64,000 nucleotides of DNA from Kushneria avicenniae (GTDB taxonomy: Bacteria; Pseudomonadota; Gammaproteobacteria; Pseudomonadales; Halomonadaceae), in the NCBI RefSeq assembly GCF_900112585.1, contig NZ_FOLY01000001.1, positions 496,001-560,000 of the forward strand, given 5' to 3'. This document shows, one piece after another, positions 18,497-28,238 of this stretch. Below the pieces are notes generated by a model. That model was not told where the DNA came from. It saw only the letters and a list, made by a program, of their open reading frames with translations, and did not search any database. The translations under genes and the position numbers were made by a program. The number at the start of each line of letters is the position of its first letter. The first letter of the stretch is position 1.

Positions 18497-19468
18497 CTAA
18501 CTGTTGCGACCGTGTCGACTGCGAGGCTTGCCCTCATAAAGAAGCGGGCACTCATCAGGCAAAATGATCGAAAGCGCTCCCGGACAGACTTCGATTCTGG
18601 CCTGAGTAAACTCGTGAAACTCACCGTCGAGATTGATCGGCAGCGGTGTTTCGCTCTGAAAGTCCATGGAAGTCAGCTGATGGTAGCGCACCAGCTTTCC
18701 ATCGGTAGGCAGCTCTCTGAGCTCATGAATGGCATTGCCTACCCGGGTCAACGAGAAGGACTCGACCGTCAGTACATCCAGCAAACCATCATTGAGCAGC
18801 GCTCGCGGAGTCAGTTCCTGCCCGCCCCCTGCCTGACGGCCATTACCAATGGCCAGTACGATCAGATCCCGCTCGTAATTGCCATCGCGGGTCTGAAGGT
18901 GACAACGAAAGGGCTCGAAGCGCCAGGCCTGCACCACGCCCACCAGCGAATAGGCACCGCCGCCCAGCAGCTTTTTCAGGGCCGGCGGTGTATCGCTGGT
19001 GACCCTGGCACCGAAACCACCGGAGGCCATGTTCAGAAAATAAACCTCATTGATACAAGCAACGTCGATGGCCCGCGGTGTTCCGTGAACCGCCAGCGAG
19101 AGCGCGTCAAGCGGCGGCTCGGGAATGCCCGTTGCACTCGCAAAATCGTTTGCCGTTCCCATGGGAATAATGCCCAGCGCGGGGCGGCTCGAAGACTCAA
19201 TGGCCATCAGCGCATTGGTAGCCTCGTGAAGCGTTCCGTCTCCCCCGGCCACAATGATACGGTCAAGCCCTTGATCAACGGCGTCTTCCAGAAAGCGGGC
19301 AATATCGCCACTCTCCCAGGTAACCCGTACCGAGAGGTTCACGCCCTCGTTGCGAATGCGATCCACTGCTTCGCGCAGCTCAGGATTCCCGACCCCCTTG
19401 CCGTTCACAATCAGCCAGAAATTCAATATCGCACTCCTGTTTTTCGGGTTGGGGAATGGCAGTGCCAT
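18497..19468 (-). CDS. yegS: YegS-like diacylglycerol/lipid kinase
   Basis: The protein has 323 residues. After a short N-terminus it shows LIVNGK, RVTWESGDIARFLEDA and the catalytic-domain nucleotide motif GGDGTLHEATNAL, closely following E. coli YegS. GTANDFA and the C-terminal DGLLDV and INLDGE elements complete the DAGK catalytic family pattern. YegS phosphorylates phosphatidylglycerol in vitro; the in vivo substrate is unresolved. Transcription runs away from the structured intergenic region upstream of cysJ. Confidence 0.9.
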   Translation of the reverse strand: MALPFPNPKNRSAILNFWLIVNGKGVGNPELREAVDRIRNEGVNLSVRVTWESGDIARFLEDAVDQGLDRIIVAGGDGTLHEATNALMAIESSSRPALGIIPMGTANDFASATGIPEPPLDALSLAVHGTPRAIDVACINEVYFLNMASGGFGARVTSDTPPALKKLLGGGAYSLVGVVQAWRFEPFRCHLQTRDGNYERDLIVLAIGNGRQAGGGQELTPRALLNDGLLDVLTVESFSLTRVGNAIHELRELPTDGKLVRYHQLTSMDFQSETPLPINLDGEFHEFTQARIEVCPGALSIILPDECPLLYEGKPRSRHGRNS

Positions 19469-19761
19469 GACCGAATCATATTACCCTGTCGGGCACGGGC
19501 GAGGTGCTGTCCACAATACGCCGCAACCCATGTGTCGATGCAGGGCGATGAAAGCCATAGCATAGGCAAGCGTGGACTCACGCACCAAAAGGCAATGAAA
19601 CCTATCACGTCAGCTGATGCGCTTCACCAGTCTCGATCATGTGAGCACGATAACCCCATCCGATATTTTGTTATCAGACGTGCCGGCCCCTTCAGGCCGG
19701 CCATGGTCGTCATCAATGCATACAATTCGTGCAGCCTGACGGATAAAGGTATACTCCGACG
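19469..19761. other. Non-coding part of the yegS-cysJ intergenic region
   Basis: No supported gene. It holds the yegS promoter region and a perfect GC hairpin, GGCCGG-CCCTT..-CCGGCC, around 19684-19702 without a T-run. A consensus-like -10 box, TATACT, at 19750-19755 leads into the candidate RNA annotated next; its -35 is weak. Confidence 0.5.
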
Positions 19762-19990
19762 CTTTTATTATTTGAGCGATCTTTTTTATTTCGATCGCAA
19801 CGGCCTGATGTCGAACGCTGCCGGCGTGCTACATTCAGCACCGTTTTTCCAACGCCTGCCGGTCTCATCGTTAAATCGATGGCACCAGTGCCGATAAAGG
19901 GCCCCGGCAGGTACGCGTTGTTTGTGTGGTTGACGGCAGCGCCACGGGAATTAAAAGGGCAGCCCTGACCTGCCCTTTTAATTCCTTTGG
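19762..19990 (+). ncRNA. Candidate structured RNA or leader upstream of cysJ
   Basis: Downstream of TATACT (19750-19755) come successive perfect inverted repeats: GCGATC/GATCGC (19776-19798), GTGCT/AGCAC (19826-19841), CCTGCCGG/CCGGCAGG (19855-19911) enclosing CATCG/CGATG (19866-19881) and GGCA/TGCC, and finally a 16-bp perfect stem (19947-19962 with 19970-19985) whose right arm is CTGCCCTTTTAATTCC. The last stem resembles a terminator with its T-run inside the stem. No coding frame is convincing. It may be a free-standing sRNA or an attenuating leader of cysJI. No known Rfam family is recognised. Confidence 0.4.
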
Positions 19991-20083
19991 ATTATAAAAG
20001 CATTATAATTTATACCTTTTAATTCATTGGGGAGGTCGCTAGCATTCGCCTTCCTCCCCCGGGGACAGATGAGGATATCCACG

Positions 20084-21892
20084 ATGTCACAAGGCCCCCT
20101 GCTCGACACCAACAGTCCTCTGAATGGCGACCAGGCCCAGCGTCTCAACGATGTGCTGGGCGGTATGGATCGCGATCAGATGACCTGGCTGAGTGGGTAT
20201 CTCGCCGGACTCAACGCGTCCGGCGGCCAGATGAGCGCTGCCTCGCCAGCAGGTACAACACAGACCACTTCTGCACTACCTGAAATTGTCGTCCTTTACG
20301 GCAGCCAGACCGGCAACGCTGAAGGCGTGGCCGAACAGGCGCGCGATCGCGCCACGGCCCGCGGCTTCAATGTTCGCATGGTCGACATGGCTGACATGAC
20401 CAAGAAGGATCTCAAGGATCCGACCAATCTGGTGGTCGTGGTCAGCACCCAGGGTGAAGGTGATCCACCGGATACGGCGATCGGCTTCTACGAACTGATC
20501 AACGGTCGCAAGGCCCCCAAGCTCGACGGTCATCGCTTTGCGGTGCTGGGGCTGGGCGATTCGAGCTACGATCAGTTCTGTCAGATGGGCAAGGAGTTTG
20601 ATGCTCGCCTGGCCGAACTCGGTGCCGAGCGCATCAGCGACCGCATCGACTGCGACGTTGATTACGAAGAACCGGCCGAGGCCTGGATCGACGCCGTACT
20701 GGCGCGCTACGCCGAAATCTCAGGTGCCACCACCGTGGCTGACGGACAGGCCGCGCCTGCCGCCTCGACCGGTGAAAGCCAGTGGTCAAAGAAAAACCCC
20801 TTCTACGCCGAGATTCTCGACACGGTGATTCTCAATGATGAGGGCTCCAGCAAGGAAACCCGTCATATCGAGCTGTCACTGGAAGATTCCGGACTCGTCT
20901 ATGAACCGGGTGATGCGCTGGGGGTTGTGCCGCAAAACGACCCGGCCTATGTTGATGAGCTGCTCGAAAAGCTCAGAATCAGTCATGACACCGAACTCGA
21001 TACCGGCAGCAAGGTACGTGATGCGCTGCTGGCTGAATTTGAAGTCACCACGCTGACGCGGCCGTTTCTCGAAAAGTGGGCAGAGCTCAGCGATAATGAC
21101 GAACTGCGTCGCATCCTGAGCGACGAGGCGCGTGAAGAGTTCAAGGAGTGGGTCTACGGCCGTCACATCATCGATGTGATCGAGCAGTTCCCGGTCGACA
21201 ATCTGGACGCTGCTACCTTTACCCAGGCTCTTCGCAAGCTGCCGCCGCGGCTCTACTCGATCGCCTCGAGCTACAACGCCGACCCTGACGAGGTTCATCT
21301 GACCGTGGGTGTCGTGCGCTATGAATCGCATGGCCGTACCCGTAACGGCGTGACCACCGGTTATCTGTCCGATCATGTTGAACCCGGCGACAGGATTCCG
21401 ATTTACGTCGATCGCAACAAGAACTTCAAGCTGCCGCACGACAACAGCACACCGATCATCATGGTAGGTCCGGGGACGGGCGTGGCACCCTTCCGCGCCT
21501 TCATGCAGGAGCGTGATGATGCCGATGCCGACGGCGATAACTGGCTCTTCTTTGGCGATCAGCATTTCCACACCGACTTTCTCTATCAGGCCGAATGGCT
21601 GAGCTGGCGAGAGAAAGGTCTGCTGACCCGTCTGGATGTGGCTTTTTCGCGCGATCAGGCCGAAAAGATCTACGTGCAGGACCGCCTGCGGGAAAATGGG
21701 AAAGACATCTACGCCTGGCTCGAGCGTGGTGCCCATTTCTATATCTGTGGTGATGGCGATCGCATGGCAGCCGATGTCCATCAGGCATTGCTGGATATTG
21801 CAAAAGAGCACGGTGGTCTTGATGAGGACGCCGCCGCTCAGTACATCCGCGATCTTCAGCAGTCCAAACGCTACCAGCGGGACGTATACTGA
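20084..21892 (+). CDS. cysJ: Sulfite reductase [NADPH] flavoprotein alpha subunit
   Basis: The protein has 602 residues from the ATG giving MSQGPLLDTNSPLN, preceded by GAGGAT; a frame from 20027 would add 19 residues. A flavodoxin-like FMN domain starts with YGSQTGNAEGVAEQ (about 71-84). The FAD-binding part carries RLYSIASSYN and GVTTGYLSD, and the NADPH part carries MVGPGTGVAPFRAF and FFGDQHFHTDFLYQ. It ends in KRYQRDVY, the CysJ tail. It passes NADPH electrons to CysI, 2 bp downstream. CysB control is likely from the pathway but no site is proven. Confidence 0.96.
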   Translation: MSQGPLLDTNSPLNGDQAQRLNDVLGGMDRDQMTWLSGYLAGLNASGGQMSAASPAGTTQTTSALPEIVVLYGSQTGNAEGVAEQARDRATARGFNVRMVDMADMTKKDLKDPTNLVVVVSTQGEGDPPDTAIGFYELINGRKAPKLDGHRFAVLGLGDSSYDQFCQMGKEFDARLAELGAERISDRIDCDVDYEEPAEAWIDAVLARYAEISGATTVADGQAAPAASTGESQWSKKNPFYAEILDTVILNDEGSSKETRHIELSLEDSGLVYEPGDALGVVPQNDPAYVDELLEKLRISHDTELDTGSKVRDALLAEFEVTTLTRPFLEKWAELSDNDELRRILSDEAREEFKEWVYGRHIIDVIEQFPVDNLDAATFTQALRKLPPRLYSIASSYNADPDEVHLTVGVVRYESHGRTRNGVTTGYLSDHVEPGDRIPIYVDRNKNFKLPHDNSTPIIMVGPGTGVAPFRAFMQERDDADADGDNWLFFGDQHFHTDFLYQAEWLSWREKGLLTRLDVAFSRDQAEKIYVQDRLRENGKDIYAWLERGAHFYICGDGDRMAADVHQALLDIAKEHGGLDEDAAAQYIRDLQQSKRYQRDVY

Positions 21893-21894
21893 AA

Positions 21895-23637
21895 ATGACC
21901 GATATTATTACCAGACTCCGTGACGAATCGCTTGGTGATTACGCCGCCAACGAAAGCCTCAAGGTCGGAAGCGACTATCTCCGTGGACGGTTGATGGAAG
22001 ACATGGCCGACAACGCTACCGGCGCTGTCAGCCCTGACGATACCCAGCTGACCAAGTTCCATGGCTTTTACATGCAGGATGATCGCGACGTTCGTGATCA
22101 GCGCCGCAAGAAAAAGCTGGAGCCGCTCTACTCCTTCATGGTGCGCCTGCGCATTGCAGGCGGCCGCATGAGCAGCCAGCAGTGGCTGACGCTGGATGAG
22201 GTAGCACGCCACTATGCCAATGGCACGCTGCGGATTACCACGCGCCAGACCTTTCAGTATCACGGCGTTTTCAAGAGCAATCTGCGGGCGCATCTGAAAA
22301 CCGTCAACGATGCCATGATTGACACCATCGCCGCCTGCGGTGATGTCAATCGTAACGTGACCTCCACGGCCAATCCGCATCGCTCTGCGATTCATCGCCA
22401 GGTCTACGATCTGGCCGCCGAGATCAGCAATCACCTGCTGCCGCGCACGCGTGCCTATCACGAGATTTTTCTGGGCGAAGAACGCGTCGCCGGTGGCCCT
22501 GAAGAAGTCACCGAACCGCTCTATACCCAGCACTATCTGCCGCGCAAGTTCAAGATCGGCCTGGCCGTGCCGCCGGACAATGAAACCGACGTGCTGACCA
22601 ACGATGTCGCCTTTATCGCGATTGTCGAAAACGGTGAGCTCAAGGGCTTCAATGTCGCGGTCGGCGGCGGCATGGGCTCCACGCACGGCGAGCCGGAAAC
22701 CTATCCGCGTCGGGGCACCGTCATCGGTTACTGCGATGCGGATCAGACCGTGGACGTGGCCGAAAAGATCATGCTGGTTCAGCGTGACAACGGTGATCGC
22801 AAGAACCGCAAGCACGCGCGTCTCAAGTATACCGTCGATACCATGGGCGCCGATGGCTTCCGCGCTGAGCTCGAGAAGTATCTGGGCTACGAGCTGGGCG
22901 AAGAGCGGGCCTTCGAGTTCACCACCACCGGTGATATTCTCGGCTGGTATCAGGGTGAAGATGGTCAGTGGCACTACGGGCTTTTCGTCGAGAACGGTCG
23001 AATTCGCGACTACGAAGATGACAACCCCATCCATGCCGGTATGCAGATCATGAGCGGCATGCGTGAAATCGCCAGAATTCACGATGGCGATATCGTACTG
23101 AGCTGCAACCAGAACCTGATCATTACCAATGTAAGGCCCGAGCTTCGCGAGCAGATCGATGGCATCATTGATCGCTACAGGATGCTCAAGGACGTTACAC
23201 CGCTGCGCCAGCATTCGATCGCCTGTGTGGCCTTCCCCACCTGTGGTCTGGCGATGGCCGAGAGCGAACGCTACCTGCCCACGCTGCTGGACAAGTTTGA
23301 TGCGATCATGAAGGACGCCGGACTCGAGAACGATCCGATCATCGTGCGCATGACCGGCTGCCCCAACGGCTGCGGCCGCCCCTTCATGGCCGAAATCGGT
23401 TTCGTCGGCAAGGCCATCGGCCGCTATAACCTCTATCTGGGCGGTGATTTCACCGGCACACGGCTCAACAAGATGTATCGCGAGAACATCGACGAGAAAA
23501 CCATTCTCGAAGAGCTGACGCCGATGATCCATCGCTATGCCAAGGAGCGTGAGGCCGGCGAATACTTCGGCGACTTCGTGGTGCGTGTCGGTATCATCAA
23601 GGCGACCGAAAACGGACTGGATTTCCATACCGCCTGA
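21895..23637 (+). CDS. cysI: Sulfite reductase hemoprotein beta subunit
   Basis: The protein has 580 residues and reduces sulfite to sulfide with six electrons on siroheme and a 4Fe-4S cluster. The cluster ligands are in CVAFPTC (about 443-449) and CPNGC (about 489-493). The substrate-side TTRQTFQYHG and NVTSTANP segments are family signatures. It follows cysJ with a 2-bp gap. No cysH follows, so PAPS reduction must be encoded elsewhere. Confidence 0.96.
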   Translation: MTDIITRLRDESLGDYAANESLKVGSDYLRGRLMEDMADNATGAVSPDDTQLTKFHGFYMQDDRDVRDQRRKKKLEPLYSFMVRLRIAGGRMSSQQWLTLDEVARHYANGTLRITTRQTFQYHGVFKSNLRAHLKTVNDAMIDTIAACGDVNRNVTSTANPHRSAIHRQVYDLAAEISNHLLPRTRAYHEIFLGEERVAGGPEEVTEPLYTQHYLPRKFKIGLAVPPDNETDVLTNDVAFIAIVENGELKGFNVAVGGGMGSTHGEPETYPRRGTVIGYCDADQTVDVAEKIMLVQRDNGDRKNRKHARLKYTVDTMGADGFRAELEKYLGYELGEERAFEFTTTGDILGWYQGEDGQWHYGLFVENGRIRDYEDDNPIHAGMQIMSGMREIARIHDGDIVLSCNQNLIITNVRPELREQIDGIIDRYRMLKDVTPLRQHSIACVAFPTCGLAMAESERYLPTLLDKFDAIMKDAGLENDPIIVRMTGCPNGCGRPFMAEIGFVGKAIGRYNLYLGGDFTGTRLNKMYRENIDEKTILEELTPMIHRYAKEREAGEYFGDFVVRVGIIKATENGLDFHTA

Positions 23638-23657
23638 CCAACGTTTCGCAGCACATG

Positions 23658-23688
23658 AAAGGGCCCGGCATCCGCCGGGCCCTTTTTT
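23658..23688 (+). terminator. Terminator of cysJI
   Basis: AAGGGCCCGGC and GCCGGGCCCTT flank ATCC, followed by TTTTAT: an 11-bp perfect stem. Confidence 0.9.
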
Positions 23689-23737
23689 ATGCTGCTCTAT
23701 GCCTGCCATCCTTCAAGCCATATCTTTAAACCCCATC

Positions 23738-23789
23738 GCCCTGCCGGTGGCACAGCCATAAAAAAGGCCCTGCCGGTGGCAGGGCCTTT
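23738..23789 (-). terminator. Terminator of opgGH with a duplicated 15-bp segment
   Basis: On the minus strand GGCCCTGCC-ACC-GGCAGGGCC is followed by a T-run (23765-23760). The 15-mer GCCCTGCCGGTGGCA of this hairpin occurs again 29 bp away (23738-23752 and 23767-23781), so part of the terminator appears to have been copied. Confidence 0.8.
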
Positions 23790-23807
23790 CAGGATCAGGT
23801 AGAAGCG

Positions 23808-26303
23808 CTAGATGAAACGCGGCGGCGGATCATCGGCGTAGGCTTCATCGATCCAGACAGGATACTGATGACTTCGGTCCCACACCTGATAGTGCAGTCT
23901 GGACAGCATGACCGGGTCATCCAGCACCAGCAGCTTTTCCTTGTTGGGCATCCTTTCGGGCCCACCCACCAGCGCCTGACGAACCATCGCTTGACGCTGT
24001 GATTCAATCGCCTCGGACTTGTTGTGGCGTGCCACGCCCATGGCACAGCCCAGTGCATTATCAATGGGATCAACCACAGTCTGAACAAAGGTCGGTGCCG
24101 GCGGCTGATGGCGTGCATTACGCACAAACCGCCAGGTCGCCCGCAGTTCCCGTGGCGGATTGGACTCTTCCGGAATCAAAAACATGCGTCCGCGGAAAGA
24201 GGCCCGACCCAGACTCACCTTGCTGGTAATGACCGAAACCGGAATCGACAGCATCAGCGCCCCGACAATGGGCCAGAGCCACAGCAGAAACAGCGGATCA
24301 AGCCACAGGACAAACAGCGTCCAGACGATGCCGAATACCGTCTGACCACCATGACGCATGAAGGCATCCTTCCAGGTCGTCTCGCTGAAATCACGCTGCG
24401 GCGACTTCCACTTGACCTCGATCCCCATCAGGGCCGCCAGCACGAAGCGGGTATGGAACAGCATGCGTACCGGCGCCAACAGCATCGAGATCAGCGATTC
24501 GATGACCATGGAAAGCCCCAGACGCACCGCCCCACCGTAGTATCGCGGCCCCTTGGCCCAGATCACGATGACACTGAGAATCTTGGGCAGAAACAGAAGC
24601 GTCAGGGTGGTAGAGAAAAGCGCCACTGCCCTGCCCGGATGCCATTCGGGCCAGCGCGGAAAGAGCTGCATGGGCTCGGTGAAATACTCTGGCGTGGTCA
24701 GGGTATGCACGGCCAGAAGCGCCGTGGACAGCATCAAGAATAAAAACCAGAGCGGCGCCGACAGGTAGGACATGACACCGGTCAGAAACACCGCGCGGTG
24801 TACCGGGTGCATGCCGCGCACCAGAAACAGGCGGAAGTTCATGATGTTGCCCTGACACCAGCGGCGGTCGCGCTGCAGTTCATCGATCAGATTGGGCGGC
24901 ATCTCTTCATAGCTGCCCGGCATATCGTAGGCGATCCACACGCCCCAGCCGGCACGGCGCATCAGCGCTGCCTCGACAAAGTCATGAGACAGTATTTCAC
25001 CCGACAGGGCACCCTTGCCCGGTAGCGGTGCGAGAGAACAGTAATACATGAAGGGTTCAACGCGAATAATGGCGTTATGACCCCAGTAATGGGATTCGCC
25101 CAGCTGCCAGAAGTGCAGACCCGCGGTGAAAAGCGGTCCATACACCCGGGTGGCAAACTGCTGCAGGCGGGCATAGAGGTTATTACTGCCCGCCGCCAGC
25201 GGTGCTGACTGGATAATACCGGCGTCCGGATTGGCCTCCATCAGCTGTACCAGTCGGGTCAGACAGCGGCCGCTCATGACACTGTCGGCGTCCATGACCA
25301 GCATGTAGCGGTACTTGGCGCCAAAACGACGGCAGAAATCGTCAATATTGCCGCTCTTCTTCTTGACCCGACGCGAGCGGCGTCGATAGAAGATACGTCC
25401 GAAACCGCCGACCTCACGACACAGCCGCAGCCAGGCGTGGTTCTCGGCCACGCAGGTGTCGGGGTCATAGCTGTCGCTGAGTACGTAGAAATCAAAATGC
25501 TCGATATTGCCGCTGCGCTGAACAGACTCATAGGTCGCCTTGAGCCCGGCAAACACGCGATTGACGTCCTCGTTGCAGATCGGCATGACAATGGCGGTTC
25601 TGGCCGAGGGATCGATCGGCTCATCGCCGGCGCTGCTGGCCGAGATACTGTATTTGTCCCGCCCCTTGAGGAGCTGGAAAAAGCCCATCAGGGCCGTCCA
25701 GAAGCCGGCCGATACCCAGCAGAACAGCAGTGCAAACAGGACAAGTTCCAGTACCTCGAGCAGCTGCGCGCCCTGATAGGGCAGCACGGTACTCATGTAC
25801 CAGACAGCCACGGCACTTTGTACCATGACCAGCAGCAGCAGCGTCCAGCGCCGCATGGTGCCCACCGTTTTCCAGCGCGGCCCTTTCGGTGCTTCGGGCG
25901 CCTGGGTCTTGCGCACGCGGGGCTTGAGATTGCCGCGGCGCAGATGATAGCCCTTTTTAAGGCGCTTGATCGGACTGGTGGTCCAGGGATGAGGGGCAAT
26001 CGAGGTACGCTCGATAGGCGGCATGGTTTTTAGACACACGCGCCCTGCCTTGTCCGTGCCAAGCACTTCCGGAGGCGCCAGAGGCGTTGTGCCATAGGCA
26101 AGCTCCAGACGCCTCAGTACCGAGGCGCTGGAAGGATCATCCTGTTGAAGATGCTGCTTTCCCAACTCCTCATGCACCTGAAACAGGGGCGTATCCTGAG
26201 AAGCCAGCTCCAGCAGCTCGCGGCGATTGCCCAGGTCCCGGGTCCCGAGCGCCAGGCGCTCGAGATAGGCCCGCGCCGGGCTTGAGTAGGCATCATCACT
26301 CAT
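23808..26303 (-). CDS. opgH: Glucans biosynthesis glucosyltransferase H
   Basis: The protein has 831 residues. A cytoplasmic N-terminal arm is followed by two membrane helices, a GT2 catalytic domain with [10 protein letters not shown] and the QRDRRWCQG (QxxRW) motif, and further membrane helices towards the C-terminus. OpgH polymerises glucose from UDP-glucose into beta-1,2 backbone of osmoregulated periplasmic glucans and translocates it. It overlaps opgG by 8 bp. In a halotolerant organism this locus would respond to low osmolarity. Confidence 0.95.
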   Translation of the reverse strand: MSDDAYSSPARAYLERLALGTRDLGNRRELLELASQDTPLFQVHEELGKQHLQQDDPSSASVLRRLELAYGTTPLAPPEVLGTDKAGRVCLKTMPPIERTSIAPHPWTTSPIKRLKKGYHLRRGNLKPRVRKTQAPEAPKGPRWKTVGTMRRWTLLLLVMVQSAVAVWYMSTVLPYQGAQLLEVLELVLFALLFCWVSAGFWTALMGFFQLLKGRDKYSISASSAGDEPIDPSARTAIVMPICNEDVNRVFAGLKATYESVQRSGNIEHFDFYVLSDSYDPDTCVAENHAWLRLCREVGGFGRIFYRRRSRRVKKKSGNIDDFCRRFGAKYRYMLVMDADSVMSGRCLTRLVQLMEANPDAGIIQSAPLAAGSNNLYARLQQFATRVYGPLFTAGLHFWQLGESHYWGHNAIIRVEPFMYYCSLAPLPGKGALSGEILSHDFVEAALMRRAGWGVWIAYDMPGSYEEMPPNLIDELQRDRRWCQGNIMNFRLFLVRGMHPVHRAVFLTGVMSYLSAPLWFLFLMLSTALLAVHTLTTPEYFTEPMQLFPRWPEWHPGRAVALFSTTLTLLFLPKILSVIVIWAKGPRYYGGAVRLGLSMVIESLISMLLAPVRMLFHTRFVLAALMGIEVKWKSPQRDFSETTWKDAFMRHGGQTVFGIVWTLFVLWLDPLFLLWLWPIVGALMLSIPVSVITSKVSLGRASFRGRMFLIPEESNPPRELRATWRFVRNARHQPPAPTFVQTVVDPIDNALGCAMGVARHNKSEAIESQRQAMVRQALVGGPERMPNKEKLLVLDDPVMLSRLHYQVWDRSHQYPVWIDEAYADDPPPRFI

Positions 26304-27891
26304 TGGCAGGCAGCACGTAGTTCCAGGTTTCCGTCAGGCGCGAATCACCGTTTTTGAGGAAAGCCTTCATGTTGATCGGCTTCGAGGTGTCGTTGGCCTT
26401 GACGCTCAGTTTGAGACGATAGCCACCCATGGCCGGATTGCGGACCACTTCACTACGGACCACTTGTCCGTTGTCGCCGACATCGATATCGGCCTGAACA
26501 TTGGCATCGCTGCCCGTCGACTTGAGATTCGGCCCTACAAAGTCGACCACATACAGCGTGCTGTCATCATTTTTGCGCACCAGATTGTCCTGGGTGACCT
26601 CACCACGCGCACGGCGGGTCTGGGCGACCCAGCCCAGATCAGGCGTATGGTAGCGCGACTCGTTGAGTGTCCAATTGATGGTGTAGTTGTAATCCAGCGG
26701 CTGATTGGTAGGCAGCTCCTGAGTCGGACGCCAGAAACTGACAATGTTGTCATTGGTTTCATCGGGTGTGGGAATCTGGACCAGCTCTACCTGACCATCA
26801 CCCCAGCCGTTTTGCGGCTCGACCCAGGCACTTGGACGCAGATCGTAGCGATTTTCGATGTCCTGATAGTTATCGAATTCGTGATCACGCTGCAGCAGCC
26901 CCATACCACGCGGATTATTGGCCGGGAAGGTATCGACCGAGAGACGTTTGGGATTGGCCAGCGGGCGCCACATCCACTGCCCGTCACCGGTCGCCAGCTG
27001 CAGACCGTTGGAGTCGTGGATGGCAGGACGATAGTTGTTGTTACCGGCCGGCTGTGCAGGGCCAAACAGATACATGCTGGTCAGGGGCGCGATGCCAAGC
27101 TTGGTGACCTGACGACGCAGGAAAAGACGCGACTGAACATCAACGACGCTGTCCTGACCCGGACGCAGGATAAACCGATAGGCACCGGTGACACTGGGCG
27201 AATCCAGCAGCGCATAGATGGTCAGATAGCGATCATCGCCCTGCGGCTTGACGACCCAGAACTCCTTGAAGCGCGGGAACTCTTCTCCGGAGTTGAGGCC
27301 GGTATCCACGGCAAGACCGCGACTTGAAATTCCGTAGCGCTGATTCTGACCAGCGACGCGGAAATAGCTGGCGCCGAGAAAGACCATCGATTCGCTTTTC
27401 TTGTCGGGCGAGTCACCATAATTGATCTTGAAACCGGCAAAACCAAGATCCTTGAACTTCGATTTATCGACATCGAGATTGCCGTAGTTGAAGTTGTCCG
27501 GTGAGAACTTCAGCTCGTGCACATCGTCACCGTTGACCTCGTTGATGGTCACCGGCGTGTTGTAGTGCATCCCCTCGTGAAAAAACCCCAGATCAAAGCG
27601 CAGATTGTCGCTGCGCCAGTGCGACTGGGCAGGCTTGTACTGGATCTGCTGATACTGCTGAAAATTCAGTCCGGAAAGTGAACCTGGCAGGTTGCTCTGA
27701 GGCGCGCTGTAGCCACGCTGCGCAAGCTCCTGGGCTTCCTGACTGACATCATTGAAATCAAATGCCAGAGCGGCCTGAACGGAAAAAAGCGAAGCTATTC
27801 CGAACGCCAGCACTGCCCCTTTTTTGAGGGTCGTGTACACCACGGGGCTACCGGAAGTTTTCAGATTGGACGTCACAGCAACATTCCTCAT
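26296..27891 (-). CDS. opgG: Glucans biosynthesis protein G, periplasmic
   Basis: The protein has 531 residues from the second ATG (27891), which has AAGG 7 bp upstream; the first ATG (27897) is only 1 bp from that site. A signal peptide ends SVQAALA, after which [14 protein letters not shown] begins the MdoG domain. OpgG acts in the periplasm on OPG chain length or branching; recent work shows the family includes beta-1,2-glucanases. It is the first gene of opgGH. Confidence 0.94.
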   Translation of the reverse strand: MRNVAVTSNLKTSGSPVVYTTLKKGAVLAFGIASLFSVQAALAFDFNDVSQEAQELAQRGYSAPQSNLPGSLSGLNFQQYQQIQYKPAQSHWRSDNLRFDLGFFHEGMHYNTPVTINEVNGDDVHELKFSPDNFNYGNLDVDKSKFKDLGFAGFKINYGDSPDKKSESMVFLGASYFRVAGQNQRYGISSRGLAVDTGLNSGEEFPRFKEFWVVKPQGDDRYLTIYALLDSPSVTGAYRFILRPGQDSVVDVQSRLFLRRQVTKLGIAPLTSMYLFGPAQPAGNNNYRPAIHDSNGLQLATGDGQWMWRPLANPKRLSVDTFPANNPRGMGLLQRDHEFDNYQDIENRYDLRPSAWVEPQNGWGDGQVELVQIPTPDETNDNIVSFWRPTQELPTNQPLDYNYTINWTLNESRYHTPDLGWVAQTRRARGEVTQDNLVRKNDDSTLYVVDFVGPNLKSTGSDANVQADIDVGDNGQVVRSEVVRNPAMGGYRLKLSVKANDTSKPINMKAFLKNGDSRLTETWNYVLPANE

Positions 27892-28238
27892 AAGCATCCT
27901 TGAAGTGCCCTGATAGGTATAAAGGTATCATTCATACGGTGACTACCACGCAGGATAGAATCTCAGGGCAACCATGCGTGACAGCGTCTGTCTTATCAAA
28001 TCGAGCCGGTCTGTTTACCACGTCACCGGGCTGTCGTGCCAGTCACATAAGTGCAGAATTCTACGCTTTTTTTTAAGCGGTCGTACGTTTCACAATGTCG
28101 CATTATTGCAAAATAATGGCAGCTTCGACTGCCTGATCAAGGGCCATTCTAGCCTCAGCCAGCTCTTTTCTCAGTAGTCATAATGAAACGCTGTCTTTTT
28201 TAACCTGCGAGTGACATGTCGATAATAGCCGTAACCCG
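27892..28238. other. Intergenic region upstream of opgGH
   Basis: This AT-richer 347-bp region contains no supported gene. It should hold the opgG promoter. A perfect inverted repeat CATTATT-GCAA-AATAATG lies at 28101-28118, about 210 bp from the opgG start. No clear terminator for the MFS gene was found. Confidence 0.5.

Noticed and set aside
18419-19897. 492-residue open frame opposite yegS
   Set aside because: It is antisense to a well-supported lipid kinase, is rich in His/Gln/Arg typical of a shadow frame, and has no domain.
21871-23709. 612-residue open frame opposite cysI
   Set aside because: It mirrors the codon pattern of cysI on the other strand; no motif or plausible start region.
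27974-28177. 67-residue frame upstream of opgGH
   Set aside because: No ribosome-binding site, no homology pattern and biased composition; best treated as intergenic.
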